64,000 nucleotides of DNA from Pseudomonadota bacterium (GTDB lineage Bacteria; Chloroflexota; UBA6077; JAJPGT01): contig JAJPGT010000096.1 of the NCBI GenBank assembly GCA_021325655.1, positions 62,001 through 126,000 of the forward strand. The letters run 5' to 3'. Made by a program: the position numbers and the translations under genes. Under the pieces are notes generated by a model, which did no database searches, had not been told where the DNA came from, and was given only the letters and a program-made list of their open reading frames with translations. Positions 43,267-52,927 of the stretch are shown in pieces. Every line of letters begins with the position of its first letter. The first letter of the stretch is position 1.

Positions 43267-43346
43267 CGATTGGAGGAGAGGGAGGGGCGAGACCGCGGCG
43301 CTGCCTGCCGTCCGCCGCTGCGGACGCCTGCCCCTGAGCTGGCGAG

Positions 43347-44144
43347 ATGTCGATTATCGAAACGGCTGAGCTGTCCCGGCGCTTCGGCGCCTATCTGGCA
43401 GTAAACCAGGTGACGCTCGCGGTAGAGCCGGGGCAGATCTTCGGGCTGCTTGGGCCGAACGGCGCGGGGAAGACGACGCTCATCAAGATGCTCACCACCC
43501 TGCTCCCGCCCACCGCGGGCTGGGCAGCGGTGGCTGGCTTCGACGTGGTCCGGCAGCCGATGGAGGTTCGGCGCTGCATCGGCTACGTCCCGCAGGCGCT
43601 GTCCGCTGACGGCACGCTGACCGGGGAGGAGAACCTGCGGCTGTTCGCCCGGCTGTACGACGTCCCACGCGTCGAGCGCCGCCGGCGAGTCCGCGAGGCG
43701 CTGGAGCTCATGGGGCTCGCCGACGCGGCCGGCCAGCTCGTACGGACCTACTCCGGGGGGATGATCCGCCGCCTGGAGATCGCGCAGGCGGTGCTGCACC
43801 GGCCGGCGGTGCTCATCCTCGACGAGCCGACCGTCGGTCTTGACCCGGTGGCTCGCCAGGCGGTGTGGGCACACCTGCGCCAACTGCGCGCCGAGCAGCG
43901 GCTGACGGTGTTCCTGACCACGCATTACATGGAGGAGGCGGAGAGCCTGTGTGAGCGAGTGGCGATCATGCACCGTGGCCGGATCATCGTCGACGCGGCG
44001 CCTGCGGCGCTGATCGCCTCGGTGGGCAACGGCGCAGCCACGCTCGAAGACGTCTTCGTCCATTACACCGGCGACGCGCTCGACTCGGGAGGGACCTATC
44101 GTGAAACTTCACGAACCCGCCGTACCGTTCACCGGCTCGGGTAG
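43347..44144 (+). CDS. ABC transporter ATP-binding protein (DrrA-like)
   Basis: 265 residues. Walker A GPNGAGKTT, Q-loop YVPQAL, signature YSGGMIRRLEIAQ (variant of LSGGQ with YSGGM, common in DrrA/CcmA types), Walker B LILDEPTVGLDP, and H-loop TTHYMEEAE. C-terminal LEDVFVHYTG is typical of daunorubicin-type exporters. It overlaps its permease gene by 44 bases, so the two are translated together. Under operator site 1, it likely exports a hydrophobic compound sensed by the MarR regulator. Confidence 0.93.
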   Translation: MSIIETAELSRRFGAYLAVNQVTLAVEPGQIFGLLGPNGAGKTTLIKMLTTLLPPTAGWAAVAGFDVVRQPMEVRRCIGYVPQALSADGTLTGEENLRLFARLYDVPRVERRRRVREALELMGLADAAGQLVRTYSGGMIRRLEIAQAVLHRPAVLILDEPTVGLDPVARQAVWAHLRQLRAEQRLTVFLTTHYMEEAESLCERVAIMHRGRIIVDAAPAALIASVGNGAATLEDVFVHYTGDALDSGGTYRETSRTRRTVHRLG

Positions 44145-44955
44145 CCTGCCGGCGCCGTTGGCGCAGCAGCGCCGGCGCACCCAGCTCCTCAGCGACGTCG
44201 CCAAGACCTTCACCATCGCGGAAGTCGAGGTCCGCAAGATTCGCCACGACCCGACCGAACTGGTGACCCGAGCGGTCCAGCCGGCGCTCTGGCTGCTGAT
44301 CTTCGGGCAGGTCTTCACCCGCGTCCGGGCCATCCCCACCGGGGGCGAGAGCTACCTGGACTTCCTGGCGCCGGGCATCCTGGCCCAGAGCGTCCTGTTC
44401 GTCGCCATCTTTTCCGGCATGGCGATCATCTGGGAGCGGGATCTCGGGATCGTCCACAAGCTCCTGGCGAGCCCGACGCCTCGCGCCGCGCTCGTCGCCG
44501 GCAAAGCGCTCGGGGCCGGCGTTCGGGGGCTGAGCCAGGGTGTGTTCGTGTACCTGCTAGCGCTGCTGCTCGGGGTCCGAGTCAGCCACAGTGTGCTGGC
44601 GCTGGCCGGCCTGGCGGCGCTGATCGTGCTGGGCGCCGCCATCTTCGCCACCTTCTCCTTGATCGTGGCCTGCATCGTCAAGTCACGCGAGCGGTTCATG
44701 GGCATCGGCCAGGTGATGACCATGCCCCTGTTCTTCGCCAGCAACGCCATCTACCCGATCGGGATCATGCCGGGCTGGCTCCAGGTCGTCTCCCGGCTGA
44801 ACCCGCTCACGTACGAGGTGGACGGGCTGCGGGCATTGATGCTCGCCGACGGCGCCAGCAGCTACGGTGTGGGCGTAGACGCCCTGATCCTGCTCGCCGT
44901 CGCCAGCGTCCTGATCGCGCTGGGCGCCCGGCTGTACCCCAACGTCGTCCGCTGA
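44101..44955 (+). CDS. ABC-2 type permease (DrrB-like)
   Basis: 284 residues with a GTG start inside the ATPase gene. Six predicted membrane helices; ABC-2 landmarks include LAPGILAQSVLF, GIVHKLLASPTPRAALVAGKALGAG, ACIVKSRERFMGIGQVMTMPLFFASNAIYPI and LNPLTYEVDGLRALM. It forms the transport pore with the preceding ATPase. Confidence 0.92.
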   Translation: MKLHEPAVPFTGSGSLPAPLAQQRRRTQLLSDVAKTFTIAEVEVRKIRHDPTELVTRAVQPALWLLIFGQVFTRVRAIPTGGESYLDFLAPGILAQSVLFVAIFSGMAIIWERDLGIVHKLLASPTPRAALVAGKALGAGVRGLSQGVFVYLLALLLGVRVSHSVLALAGLAALIVLGAAIFATFSLIVACIVKSRERFMGIGQVMTMPLFFASNAIYPIGIMPGWLQVVSRLNPLTYEVDGLRALMLADGASSYGVGVDALILLAVASVLIALGARLYPNVVR

Positions 44956-44986
44956 GCGAGCGCGGCACAGCAGCCCGGTGGCCGCG

Positions 44987-45463
44987 TCAGGAAGCAGGCG
45001 CGCCGGGATCGCTCACCGGATCGCGGACCGCTGCCGACGCCCTGGCGTCCGCTTCCAGCATGCGGGTGAGGATCGCGCGGAGCTGGTCCGCCTCGCCGGT
45101 GCCTAGCAGCGCCTCCAGCTCCTGCTCGCTGGCACGCCGGGCCGCCTGGATGCGGGGCAGGAGCGCCTCACCGGCCGGCGTGGCGTACAGCAGCAGCCGG
45201 CGCCGGTCGCGCGGGTCGGCCTCGCGGCGCAGGTAGCCGCGCGCGATCAGCCGCTCGATGGTCCCGGTTACCGTCGGCGGGTCGGTGTCGGACGAGGCGG
45301 ACAGCACCGAGGGGGACACGCCCGGCGCCTCGATCACGGAAATCAGCAGCCGCGCCTCGCCGGGCGTGAAGCCGAACTCGCTCAAGTAGCGGCGATAGCG
45401 CCGCGAGGCGATCAGATGCGCCCGCCGGAGCAAACGTCCGAGGAAGTTGACAGAGTGATTCAT
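44987..45463 (-). CDS. MarR-family transcriptional regulator
   Basis: 158 residues. Winged HTH with GFTPGEARLLISVIEAPGVSP, SDTDPPTVTGTIERLIARGYLRREADPRDRRRLLLYAT, the conserved DxRD wing. It is divergent from the MFS exporter; a 14-bp operator lies between them and an exact copy lies before the ABC exporter on its other side, so it probably represses both pumps and itself. Confidence 0.93.
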   Translation of the reverse strand: MNHSVNFLGRLLRRAHLIASRRYRRYLSEFGFTPGEARLLISVIEAPGVSPSVLSASSDTDPPTVTGTIERLIARGYLRREADPRDRRRLLLYATPAGEALLPRIQAARRASEQELEALLGTGEADQLRAILTRMLEADARASAAVRDPVSDPGAPAS

Positions 45464-45482
45464 CTGACTTTAATATATAGAA

Positions 45483-45496
45483 AGTTCGTATGCGAA
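45483..45496. promoter_or_regulatory. MarR-type operator site 2 (between marR and the MFS gene)
   Basis: AGTTCGTATGCGAA, identical to 43253-43266. It lies 20 bases upstream of the MarR start, next to TATATATTAAAG on the minus strand (probable -10 region), and 55 bases before the MFS start. Confidence 0.7.
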
Positions 45497-45550
45497 GTAT
45501 TTTCACGCGCGCCGTGGCTGAGCTGCCGCGGCCCGTTCCTCGGAGTCCGC

Positions 45551-46918
45551 ATGCTTTCGACCTGGATGCCGCGGCTGGCTGCCCACATTCCGCGCACCTT
45601 CCGCTCCCTCCGCAATTACAACTATCGGCTGTACTGGATCGGCCTGCTCATCTCGCTCGTCGGCACCTGGATGCAGACCGTTGCCCAGGGCTGGCTTGTG
45701 CTCGACCTGACCGGTTCGCCCCTGTCGCTCGGGACCGTCACGGCGCTGCAGTTCCTGCCGGTCCTGGTGCTCTCGCTGCCCGCCGGGGTGCTCGTCGACC
45801 GGGTTCCGAAGCGTCGCCTGATCGCCTTCACCCAGAGCGCGGCGATGCTCCAGGCTCTCGCCCTGGGGCTGCTGGTCGTGACCGGCCAGGTGCAGCTCTG
45901 GCACGTCTACCTGCTGGCGCTGCTGCTCGGCTGCACGACCGCCTTCGACAATCCGGCTCGGCAGGCCTTCGTTAGCGAGCTGGTTGCCCGCGAGGACCTC
46001 CCCAACGCCGTCGGACTGAACTCGACCCTGTTCAACGGCGCCCGCATTGTAGGCCCCGCCCTTGGCGGGCTTGTGATCGCCACCTTCGGGATCGGCATCT
46101 GCTTTCTGGGCAACGCCGTCAGCTTCCTGGCGGTGCTCGCCGGCCTGCTCCTGATGCGGCCGGAAGAGCTGCGCCCGGCGCGCTCCGTGTCGCGCGGGCG
46201 GCTGCTCGGCCAGATCGCCGACGGCTTGCGCTTCGCTCGGCACACCCGGGCGGTGCTGCTGCCGATGATTCTGATGGCGGTGATCGGCACCTTTGGCTAC
46301 AACTTCACCGTTGTGCTCCCGCTGCTGGCACGCTACGCGCTCGACACCGACGCGCTCGGCTTCGGGGCGCTCACCTCCGCGATGGGGCTCGGCTCGCTCA
46401 TCGGGGCGCTGGCCGTGGCCAGTCTACAACGCACGTCGCTCCGCCTCATCCTGCTCGCCGCCGCCGCTTTCTCGGCCTTGGAGCTGGCGGTCGCGGTCTC
46501 CGGCTCGTATCCGCTCACCACGCTGCTGCTGGTAGTGCTGGGGCTGGCCAGCATCTTCTTCTCGACCGGGGTGAACACCACTCTGCAGCTCCACACGCCG
46601 GAGCACCTGCGCGGGCGGGTGATGAGCCTGTTCACGCTGCTGTTCCTCGGCAGCACTCCGCTGGGCGGGTTGGTGACCGGCGCGCTCGCGGATCGGCTGG
46701 GGATCCAGGCGACGCTGGCGACCGAGGCGCTGCTGTGTGGCCTGGCGGTGCTGGCGGTCACGTGGATCGCCCGGTCAGAGCCCCGGCTGGCTGCCTCGGA
46801 GGCCTGCGCGGCCGGGGCAAAGACGACCAGCCTGACGGAGCGCAGCGAGCGCTCGCTCAGCGTCGCTGCCGGCTCCAGCGGCGCCCCGGTCGTAGCTCGG
46901 GATGCCGCCCCGCGCTGA
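45551..46918 (+). CDS. MFS exporter (EntS/MFS_3-like)
   Basis: 455 residues from the ATG at 45551 (GGAG before it). About 12 helices; MFS_3 patterns FRNYNYRLYWIG-like LRNYNYRLYW, GTWMQTVAQGWLVLDLTGSPLSLG, GVLVDRVPKRRLI (loop 2-3 motif), DNPARQAFVSELV, NGARIVGPALGG, RGRVMSLFTLLFLGSTPLGGL. Exports small molecules by proton antiport; substrate unknown. Controlled by operator site 2 (inference). Confidence 0.93.
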   Translation: MLSTWMPRLAAHIPRTFRSLRNYNYRLYWIGLLISLVGTWMQTVAQGWLVLDLTGSPLSLGTVTALQFLPVLVLSLPAGVLVDRVPKRRLIAFTQSAAMLQALALGLLVVTGQVQLWHVYLLALLLGCTTAFDNPARQAFVSELVAREDLPNAVGLNSTLFNGARIVGPALGGLVIATFGIGICFLGNAVSFLAVLAGLLLMRPEELRPARSVSRGRLLGQIADGLRFARHTRAVLLPMILMAVIGTFGYNFTVVLPLLARYALDTDALGFGALTSAMGLGSLIGALAVASLQRTSLRLILLAAAAFSALELAVAVSGSYPLTTLLLVVLGLASIFFSTGVNTTLQLHTPEHLRGRVMSLFTLLFLGSTPLGGLVTGALADRLGIQATLATEALLCGLAVLAVTWIARSEPRLAASEACAAGAKTTSLTERSERSLSVAAGSSGAPVVARDAAPR

Positions 46919-47065
46919 GCGTGCGCCTCTGCTGCCGGCCCGCCGTGGCAACCTGGGGCATTGGGCCCCCGGACATTAACCGAAGATAAAAACTTCGTCC
47001 ACGCTCCGCGCAGACTGGCAAGATGTTTACGGAGAGTTTCTCACGCCTGGAGGAAAGCCCGCGTT

Positions 47066-49618
47066 ATGCTCCGCGCGATCCCCTCCCCGCCGCGGCCTCG
47101 CTGCCGAGCAGCGCTCTGGCGCCGCCGCGCCTGGCTGCCGCTGCTGGCGGCCATCCTGGTGCTGGCCGAGGGCTGCGCCACGGTGAGCAGCACTGTGGGC
47201 GGGCTGATCAGCGGCCGCTCCCAGGCGCCGGTCTACCAGACCGCGCCGGTGGTCCAGGGGAGTCTGGTGGTGACGGTGAACGCCACCGGACCGCTGGTGA
47301 GCACCAACACGCTGCCCCTTACCTTCAAGAACTCGGGCCGGCTGGTGGAGCTGGACGTAGCGGTTGGCGACCACGTGACCGCCGGCCAGGTGCTGGCCCG
47401 GCAGGATACCAGCGACCTTCAGGCGCAGGTGAACCAGGCGCAAGCGAACCTGGACGCCGCGGCGGCCAACGAGGCGAAGCTGCTGGCCGGGCCGACGCAG
47501 GAGCAGATCGCCGCGGCGCAGGCGCAGGTGGACACCGCCCGGACGAACCTGGACGCGGCACAAAAGAGCCTGGCCGCCAGCCAGCAGGCGGCCGGCCAGA
47601 GCGTGAACGTCTCCCAGAGTGACGTCCAGAGTGCGCAAACGACCCTCGCTGGCGCCCAGAAGAACCTGGACGAGGCCCAGAACCAGGCTGACGCCGCGCT
47701 CCAGGCCGACCAGAACGCGGTGGACAACGCCCGCGTCGCCTACGAGGCGGCGCTCAAGAACTACAACACCACCTACGACCAGATGGCTCAGACCGTCGCC
47801 AGCAACCGCGTGGCGGTGGACAACGCGCAGGCGGCGCTGAAGGATGCCCAAGCGAACCTGGCCGCGGTCCAGGCGCAGGCGACACAGACGATCCAGGCGG
47901 ACCAGGTGGCGGTGCAGAATGCCCAGGCGACACTCAACGACGCCCAGAAGCAGCTCGCGGCGGCCGAGCAGACAGCCTCCGCCCAGACGGCCGTGGCGGA
48001 GAGCCAGGTCAAGCAGGCGCAGGCAAACGTCAACACCGCCAAGGCGAGCGAGAAGAGCGCGTGCAGCAGCAGTGACAACACCCCCGGCGGGACCTCCTGC
48101 AGCGTCGCCAAGAAGCAGACCGCGGCGGCCAAGGTCGGGGTCGAAACCGCTCAGGCGCAGCTCGCCCAGGTGCAGGCGCAGGGGAGCCAGGCGATCACTA
48201 GCGCCCAGGCGTCCGTCACCAGCGCCCAGAACGCGCTCAACAGTGCCCAGGCGGCGCTGAACGTCGACCAGGCCAAGAACCAGCAGGCGCTCGACTCGGC
48301 CCAGGCGCAGGTGACCAGCGCCCAGAACGCACTCAAGACGGCGCAGGCGGCGCTGGACACCGCGCAGGCGCAGGCCGACCAGACCCTCGCTGGCAGCAAG
48401 AGCCAGGTGGACCAGGCGCTCAACGCGGTGCTGGCCGCTCGGGCGGCGCTATCCAACGACCAGGCACGCCAGCAGGCCGCGGTCGTCACCGCGCAGAACC
48501 AGGTGGATCAGGCGCAGGCGAGCCTGAAGACAGCGCAGGCGAACCTCAGCAACGCTCAGGCCCAGGCGACCAGCACGGTACAGTCGGCCCAGAACCAGGT
48601 GGACCAGGCGCAGGCGGCGCTCAACGCCGCGCAGGCCACCTACGCCCAGTCGGTCGCCCTGCCCACCCAGCCGGATATCGACGCCGCCCACGCCCAGGTG
48701 GAGAACGCGCGCGCCGCGCTGCAACTGGCGCAGAACAATCTGGACGCCGCCACGCTCGTCGCTCCCGCCTCGGGGATTGTTGCCAACATCAACGGCTCGG
48801 TGGGGCAATGGATCGGCGGTGGGCCGACCAACACCAACACCAGCAGCAGCACAACCAGCAGCACCTCGACCAGCAGCACCAGCGCCGGATTCATCTCCCT
48901 GGTCGACGTCTCGGCGCTCCAGGTGAGCGCTCAGGTGAGCGAGGCAGACATCGGCCGGGTGCGGCCCGGCCAGCGGGTGACTTTTAGCGTCGACGCCTAT
49001 CCCAACCGGACGTTCACCGGCTCGGTCGCCGTCATCCAGCCGGCTGGGCAGGTCGTGTCCAACGTGGTCACCTACAACGTGCTCTGCAACATCGACCCGA
49101 CGGACGTGACCCTGCTCCCCAGCATGACCGCAACGGTGCAGATCGTCGTCGAGGAGCACCAGAACGCCACTCTGGTCCCCAACGCCGCGCTCGGCTTCGC
49201 CCGAGCCCAGGCGGAGCAGGGGCAGCTCCCGAGCGCCGCGGCTCAGCCGGCGCCAACCGGCCAGCCAGGCGCCCGTGGCGGGCGGCGCGCTGGTGCCACC
49301 CCGCAGCCAGGCGCCACCCCACAGCCCGGGGCGACCCCGCAGCCATCGGAAGGGACCACGGTGCCGGTCCTGGTCATCCGCGACAACCAGCCAACACCGG
49401 TGGAGATTCGCGTCGGCAGCAGCGACGACCGCAATACCGTCGTATTGTCAGGCTTGCAGCCCGGCGAGGTGGTCGTGACAGGCGTAGTCGGCACTGGCAC
49501 CGCTCCCAGTCCGCCACCTCAGGGTGGGCTGTTCGGTCCGGCGCCGCGGCCCGGCGGTGGCGGCGGCGGTGGAGGTCGCCCGAGTGGTGGTGGCGGTGGA
49601 GGTCGGTCCGGTGGCTAA
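47066..49618 (+). CDS. MacA/HlyD-type lipoprotein adaptor with very long coiled-coil hairpin
   Basis: 850 residues from the ATG at 47066 (GGAGG twelve bases upstream). Signal peptide with lipobox LAEGC. First half of the lipoyl/barrel domain, then about 450 residues (117-565) of Ala/Gln-rich coiled coil (repeating QAQxxLxxAQ), then a Ser/Thr-rich linker, beta-barrel (LVDVSALQVSAQVSEADIGRVRPGQ) and a Gly/Pro-rich tail. The only Cys pair within the coil, Cys333 and Cys345, flanks a loop SSSDNTPGGTS at the exact middle, so the coil folds back as two arms of about 216 and 220 residues, each broken by a Pro near its base. E. coli MacA has a coil several times shorter. It is the adaptor of the ABC pair that follows. 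Confidence 0.88.
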   Translation: MLRAIPSPPRPRCRAALWRRRAWLPLLAAILVLAEGCATVSSTVGGLISGRSQAPVYQTAPVVQGSLVVTVNATGPLVSTNTLPLTFKNSGRLVELDVAVGDHVTAGQVLARQDTSDLQAQVNQAQANLDAAAANEAKLLAGPTQEQIAAAQAQVDTARTNLDAAQKSLAASQQAAGQSVNVSQSDVQSAQTTLAGAQKNLDEAQNQADAALQADQNAVDNARVAYEAALKNYNTTYDQMAQTVASNRVAVDNAQAALKDAQANLAAVQAQATQTIQADQVAVQNAQATLNDAQKQLAAAEQTASAQTAVAESQVKQAQANVNTAKASEKSACSSSDNTPGGTSCSVAKKQTAAAKVGVETAQAQLAQVQAQGSQAITSAQASVTSAQNALNSAQAALNVDQAKNQQALDSAQAQVTSAQNALKTAQAALDTAQAQADQTLAGSKSQVDQALNAVLAARAALSNDQARQQAAVVTAQNQVDQAQASLKTAQANLSNAQAQATSTVQSAQNQVDQAQAALNAAQATYAQSVALPTQPDIDAAHAQVENARAALQLAQNNLDAATLVAPASGIVANINGSVGQWIGGGPTNTNTSSSTTSSTSTSSTSAGFISLVDVSALQVSAQVSEADIGRVRPGQRVTFSVDAYPNRTFTGSVAVIQPAGQVVSNVVTYNVLCNIDPTDVTLLPSMTATVQIVVEEHQNATLVPNAALGFARAQAEQGQLPSAAAQPAPTGQPGARGGRRAGATPQPGATPQPGATPQPSEGTTVPVLVIRDNQPTPVEIRVGSSDDRNTVVLSGLQPGEVVVTGVVGTGTAPSPPPQGGLFGPAPRPGGGGGGGGRPSGGGGGGRSGG

Positions 49619-50411
49619 CCCCTCGGCAAACGGCCGAAGTGACGGGCGCAAGGTAGGCCGCTCGCTGCCTCCAGTCATCCGGGTGGCCGACCTGCGGAAG
49701 GACTACCACCTGGGCTCCAACGTGGTCCACGCTCTGCGGGGCGTCTCGCTGGAGGTGCTGCCCGGTGAGTTCGTCGCCATCATGGGCCCCTCCGGATCGG
49801 GGAAGTCGACCTTCATGAACCTGATCGGCTGTCTGGACCGGCCGACCAGCGGCACCTACGAGCTGGACGGCCTGGAGGTGACGCGCCTACGCCAGAACGC
49901 GCTGGCCGACCTGCGCAATCGCAAGCTTGGTTTCATCTTCCAGGGCTTCAATCTGCTCCCGCGCATGGATGCGCTGGGGAATGTAATGCTGCCGATGCTC
50001 TACGCTGGTATCCCCCGCCGAGTCCGGCGCGAGCGCGCGCTGGCGGCGCTGCGGGCGGTGGGCCTCGCCGGCCGGGAGCGGCACCGGCCGAGTGAGCTCT
50101 CGGGCGGCCAGCAACAGCGGGTGGCGATCGCCCGAGCGCTGGTGAACGGCCCCAGCGTGATCCTGGCCGACGAGCCGACCGGGAATCTCGACAGCCGCAC
50201 AAGCCTGGAAATTCTGGCGATCCTGCAGCGCCTGAACCAGAGCGGGGCAACGATTGTGCTCGTCACTCACGAGCCGGACGTGGCCGCGCACTGCTCGCGG
50301 ATTGTCGTCTTCAAGGACGGGCTGGTGCTCTCCGACCGGCCCGTGGAGCAGCCGCGTTCGGCCGCGGCGACGCTGGCCGAGCTGGCGCAGACCGAGGAGA
50401 TGGTGGCATGA
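49611..50411 (+). CDS. MacB/LolD-type ABC ATPase
   Basis: 266 residues from the GTG at 49611, overlapping the adaptor stop by eight bases; GGAGG lies upstream. Walker [21 protein letters not shown] (Q-loop), [36 protein letters not shown]. The LolD/MacB subfamily is clear from [11 protein letters not shown]. It has an N-terminal extension of about 25 polar residues. ATPase of the efflux complex. Confidence 0.93.
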   Translation: MANPSANGRSDGRKVGRSLPPVIRVADLRKDYHLGSNVVHALRGVSLEVLPGEFVAIMGPSGSGKSTFMNLIGCLDRPTSGTYELDGLEVTRLRQNALADLRNRKLGFIFQGFNLLPRMDALGNVMLPMLYAGIPRRVRRERALAALRAVGLAGRERHRPSELSGGQQQRVAIARALVNGPSVILADEPTGNLDSRTSLEILAILQRLNQSGATIVLVTHEPDVAAHCSRIVVFKDGLVLSDRPVEQPRSAAATLAELAQTEEMVA

Positions 50412-51727
50412 GCACGATTACTACCCCTGAACACCCCCCGATCGCGACAGTCGATCCCGAAACCGCGGCGTTCTTCGCGGTGCTGGCGCACCCGGCGCCC
50501 CGGAGCCGTGGGGTGCGCTTCGTCCAGAGCCTTCCCACCGCGCTGGAGGCGCTGCGGGCGAACAAAGGGCGCAGTGTGCTTACCACCCTGGGCATCATCA
50601 TCGGCGTCGCCGCGGTCATCGTCATGGTCGCGCTGGGCCAGGGCGCGAGCGCGCAGGTGTCGGCGCGGCTGCAGGGGCTCGGGACCAACGTCCTGACCAT
50701 TATCCCGGGCAGCGCGCAGAGCGGCGGGGCGCGCACCGGGGCTGGCAGCGTCAGTACGCTCACGAACGCCGACGTGCAGGCAATTCAGCAAGACGTCCCC
50801 GGCATCGTCCGGCTCAGCCCGATCGTCAGCGGCAACGCCCAGGTGGTGGCGGGAGACCAGAACTGGCAGACCCGCATCCAGGCAGTAGCGCCGGACTACC
50901 AGCAGATCCAGAACTGGCAGATCGCCCAGGGCAGCTTCTTCTCCGACCAGGACAACACCAGCGCCCGGAACGTCGCGGTGCTCGGCTCGACGGTCCAGCG
51001 CAACCTGTTCCCGGATGGCAACGCGGTGGGCCAGGTGATCCGCATCCGCAACGTGCCCTTCACCGTGGTCGGGGTGCTGCAGCCCAAAGGGGCAACTATT
51101 GGCTTTGACGTGGACGACGTGGTGCTGATCCCGTTCCGCACCGGCCAGGTGCGGCTATTCGGTCCGGCCGCGCTCAACTCCATCAGCGTGCAGGTTGGCA
51201 GCGCCGACGAGCTCGACTCCGCCCTCCAGCAGATCAACGGTCTCCTGGAGCAGCGCCACCGCATCCGGCCAGGACAGCAGCCGGACTTCTCGATCCGCAA
51301 CAACAACGACATCATCCAGACCGTCGAGGGCGTCAGCCAGACCCTCACGCTGCTGCTGGCTGGTGTGGCGGCGGTCTCCCTGGTCGTCGGCGGGATCGGG
51401 ATTATGAACATCATGCTGGTGTCGGTGACCGAGCGCACCCGCGAGATCGGGATTCGCACCGCCATCGGCGCCCGCCCAGGCGACATCCTGGCGCAATTCC
51501 TGGTGGAGGCGGTGATGCTCTCCCTGCTGGGTGGGCTGATCGGCCTCGGCCTCGGGGTCGCCCTCGCGCTCTGGATCCCTTCGCTCGCCGGCTGGCCGAC
51601 GGTGCTCTCCCCGCAGGCGATGGCGATCGCCTTCGGCTTCGCGGCACTGGTGGGGATCTTCTTCGGCTTCTACCCGGCGCGCCGCGCCTCCCGCCTGGAC
51701 CCGATCGAGGCGCTGCGGCACGAGTAG
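50408..51727 (+). CDS. MacB-type ABC permease
   Basis: 439 residues; ATG overlaps the ATPase stop (ATGA). One N-terminal helix, large extracytoplasmic MacB_PCD domain (about 75-290; VLTIIPGSAQSGG, DVQAIQQDVPG, AVLGSTVQRNLFPDG), and three C-terminal helices of the FtsX domain with IMLVSVTERTREIGIRTAIGARPGDIL and PARRASRLDPIEALRHE. A mechanotransmission-type transporter; exports peptides, toxins or lipids with the long adaptor. In a single-membrane or unusual envelope there is no TolC gene nearby. Confidence 0.94.
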   Translation: MSTITTPEHPPIATVDPETAAFFAVLAHPAPRSRGVRFVQSLPTALEALRANKGRSVLTTLGIIIGVAAVIVMVALGQGASAQVSARLQGLGTNVLTIIPGSAQSGGARTGAGSVSTLTNADVQAIQQDVPGIVRLSPIVSGNAQVVAGDQNWQTRIQAVAPDYQQIQNWQIAQGSFFSDQDNTSARNVAVLGSTVQRNLFPDGNAVGQVIRIRNVPFTVVGVLQPKGATIGFDVDDVVLIPFRTGQVRLFGPAALNSISVQVGSADELDSALQQINGLLEQRHRIRPGQQPDFSIRNNNDIIQTVEGVSQTLTLLLAGVAAVSLVVGGIGIMNIMLVSVTERTREIGIRTAIGARPGDILAQFLVEAVMLSLLGGLIGLGLGVALALWIPSLAGWPTVLSPQAMAIAFGFAALVGIFFGFYPARRASRLDPIEALRHE

Positions 51728-51740
51728 CCGCGCCGGGGAA

Positions 51741-52880
51741 TCACTCCGGCCGGAGCGCCTGGTCGAGATCCGCCAGCAGGTCGTCCGGGTGCTCGATCCC
51801 GACGGAGAGGCGCACCAGGCAGTCGCTCACCGCTAGCGGAGTGCCCACCTGGCTGGCGTGGCTCATGGTAGCCGGATACTCAATCAGCGAGGCGGCACCA
51901 CCGAAGCCGCCGGCGAGCGTGAAGACGCGGGTGCGCTCGGTGGCGTGCCGCGCGGTGCGGGCGTCATGGGTCTCGAAGGAGACCATGCCGCCGAAGCCGC
52001 GCTGCTGGCGCTTGGCGAGCGGGTGATTCTGGTCCTCCGGCAAGCCCGGGTAGCGCACGCGGGCCACCGCCGGGTGCTGGCGGAGGAAGCGGGCAACACG
52101 CAGCGCGTTGTCCTGGTGGCGCTCCATTCGCAGAGCCAGCGTCTTCATCCCGCGCAGCAGGAGCCAGCAGTCGAACGGGCTGGGGACGGCGCCGGCGACG
52201 TACTGCAGGTAGGCCAGCCGTTCCCCGAGCGCCGGGTCGCGGGCGACGACCGCCCCGCCCAGCACATCGTCGTGGCCGTTGAGGTACTTGGTGGTGCTCT
52301 CCACCACCAGGTCGGCACCCAGTTCCAGCGGCCGCTGGCAATACGGTCCGACGATGCTGTTGTCCACCGCGAGCAGCGCCCCGCGCGCGTGCGCCAGCTT
52401 GGCGATCGCCCGCAGGTCCACCACCTCCAGGGAGGGGTTGGTGGGCGACTCCGCCCACACCATCGCCGCCGGCCGCTCCAGTGCGCGTTCGAGGGCAGCC
52501 AGATCGCGCAGGTCGACGAACTCGGCCTCGATTCGCAGTGCGGGCAGGATGGTGGTGTACAGCCGGTGGGTGTTGCCGTACACCTCGCTGGTCAGAATCA
52601 CCCTGGCGCCGGCCGGGACGAGCTGGGCCGTGGCGGTGACGGCGGCCATCCCGGAGCCGAAGGCGACCGCGCGGCCGCCCCCTTCCAGCAGCTCCAGGGC
52701 GCGCTCCAGCAGGGCGCGGGTGGGGTTGGCGAGCCGCGAGTAGCGATACTGCCCCGGCTCGTCGGCGCTCGGCCGCTTGAACGGGACCGACAGGTGGATC
52801 GGCGGGACGAGCGCACGGGTCTGCTCGTCCTCGTGGTCGCCCAGGTGGGCCAGCAGGGTGTCCAGATGCAGATCGTCCAT
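51741..52880 (-). CDS. PLP-dependent Cys/Met metabolism enzyme (cystathionine gamma-synthase/lyase family)
   Basis: 379 residues. PLP Lys in ESTTKYLNGHDDVLGG; phosphate-binding GSGMAAVTA; Tyr-Arg in RYSRLANPTR; Asp in AVDNSIVGP; C-terminal VRLSVGIEHPDDL. It handles trans-sulfuration between cysteine, homocysteine and methionine, as gamma-synthase, gamma-lyase or methionine gamma-lyase; sequence alone does not decide. Encoded alone. Confidence 0.92.
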   Translation of the reverse strand: MDDLHLDTLLAHLGDHEDEQTRALVPPIHLSVPFKRPSADEPGQYRYSRLANPTRALLERALELLEGGGRAVAFGSGMAAVTATAQLVPAGARVILTSEVYGNTHRLYTTILPALRIEAEFVDLRDLAALERALERPAAMVWAESPTNPSLEVVDLRAIAKLAHARGALLAVDNSIVGPYCQRPLELGADLVVESTTKYLNGHDDVLGGAVVARDPALGERLAYLQYVAGAVPSPFDCWLLLRGMKTLALRMERHQDNALRVARFLRQHPAVARVRYPGLPEDQNHPLAKRQQRGFGGMVSFETHDARTARHATERTRVFTLAGGFGGAASLIEYPATMSHASQVGTPLAVSDCLVRLSVGIEHPDDLLADLDQALRPE

Positions 52881-52927
52881 GGCCGCGATTGTAGCAGCGC
52901 GGGAGCAGCGGCCAGCGGCCGCCTCGG

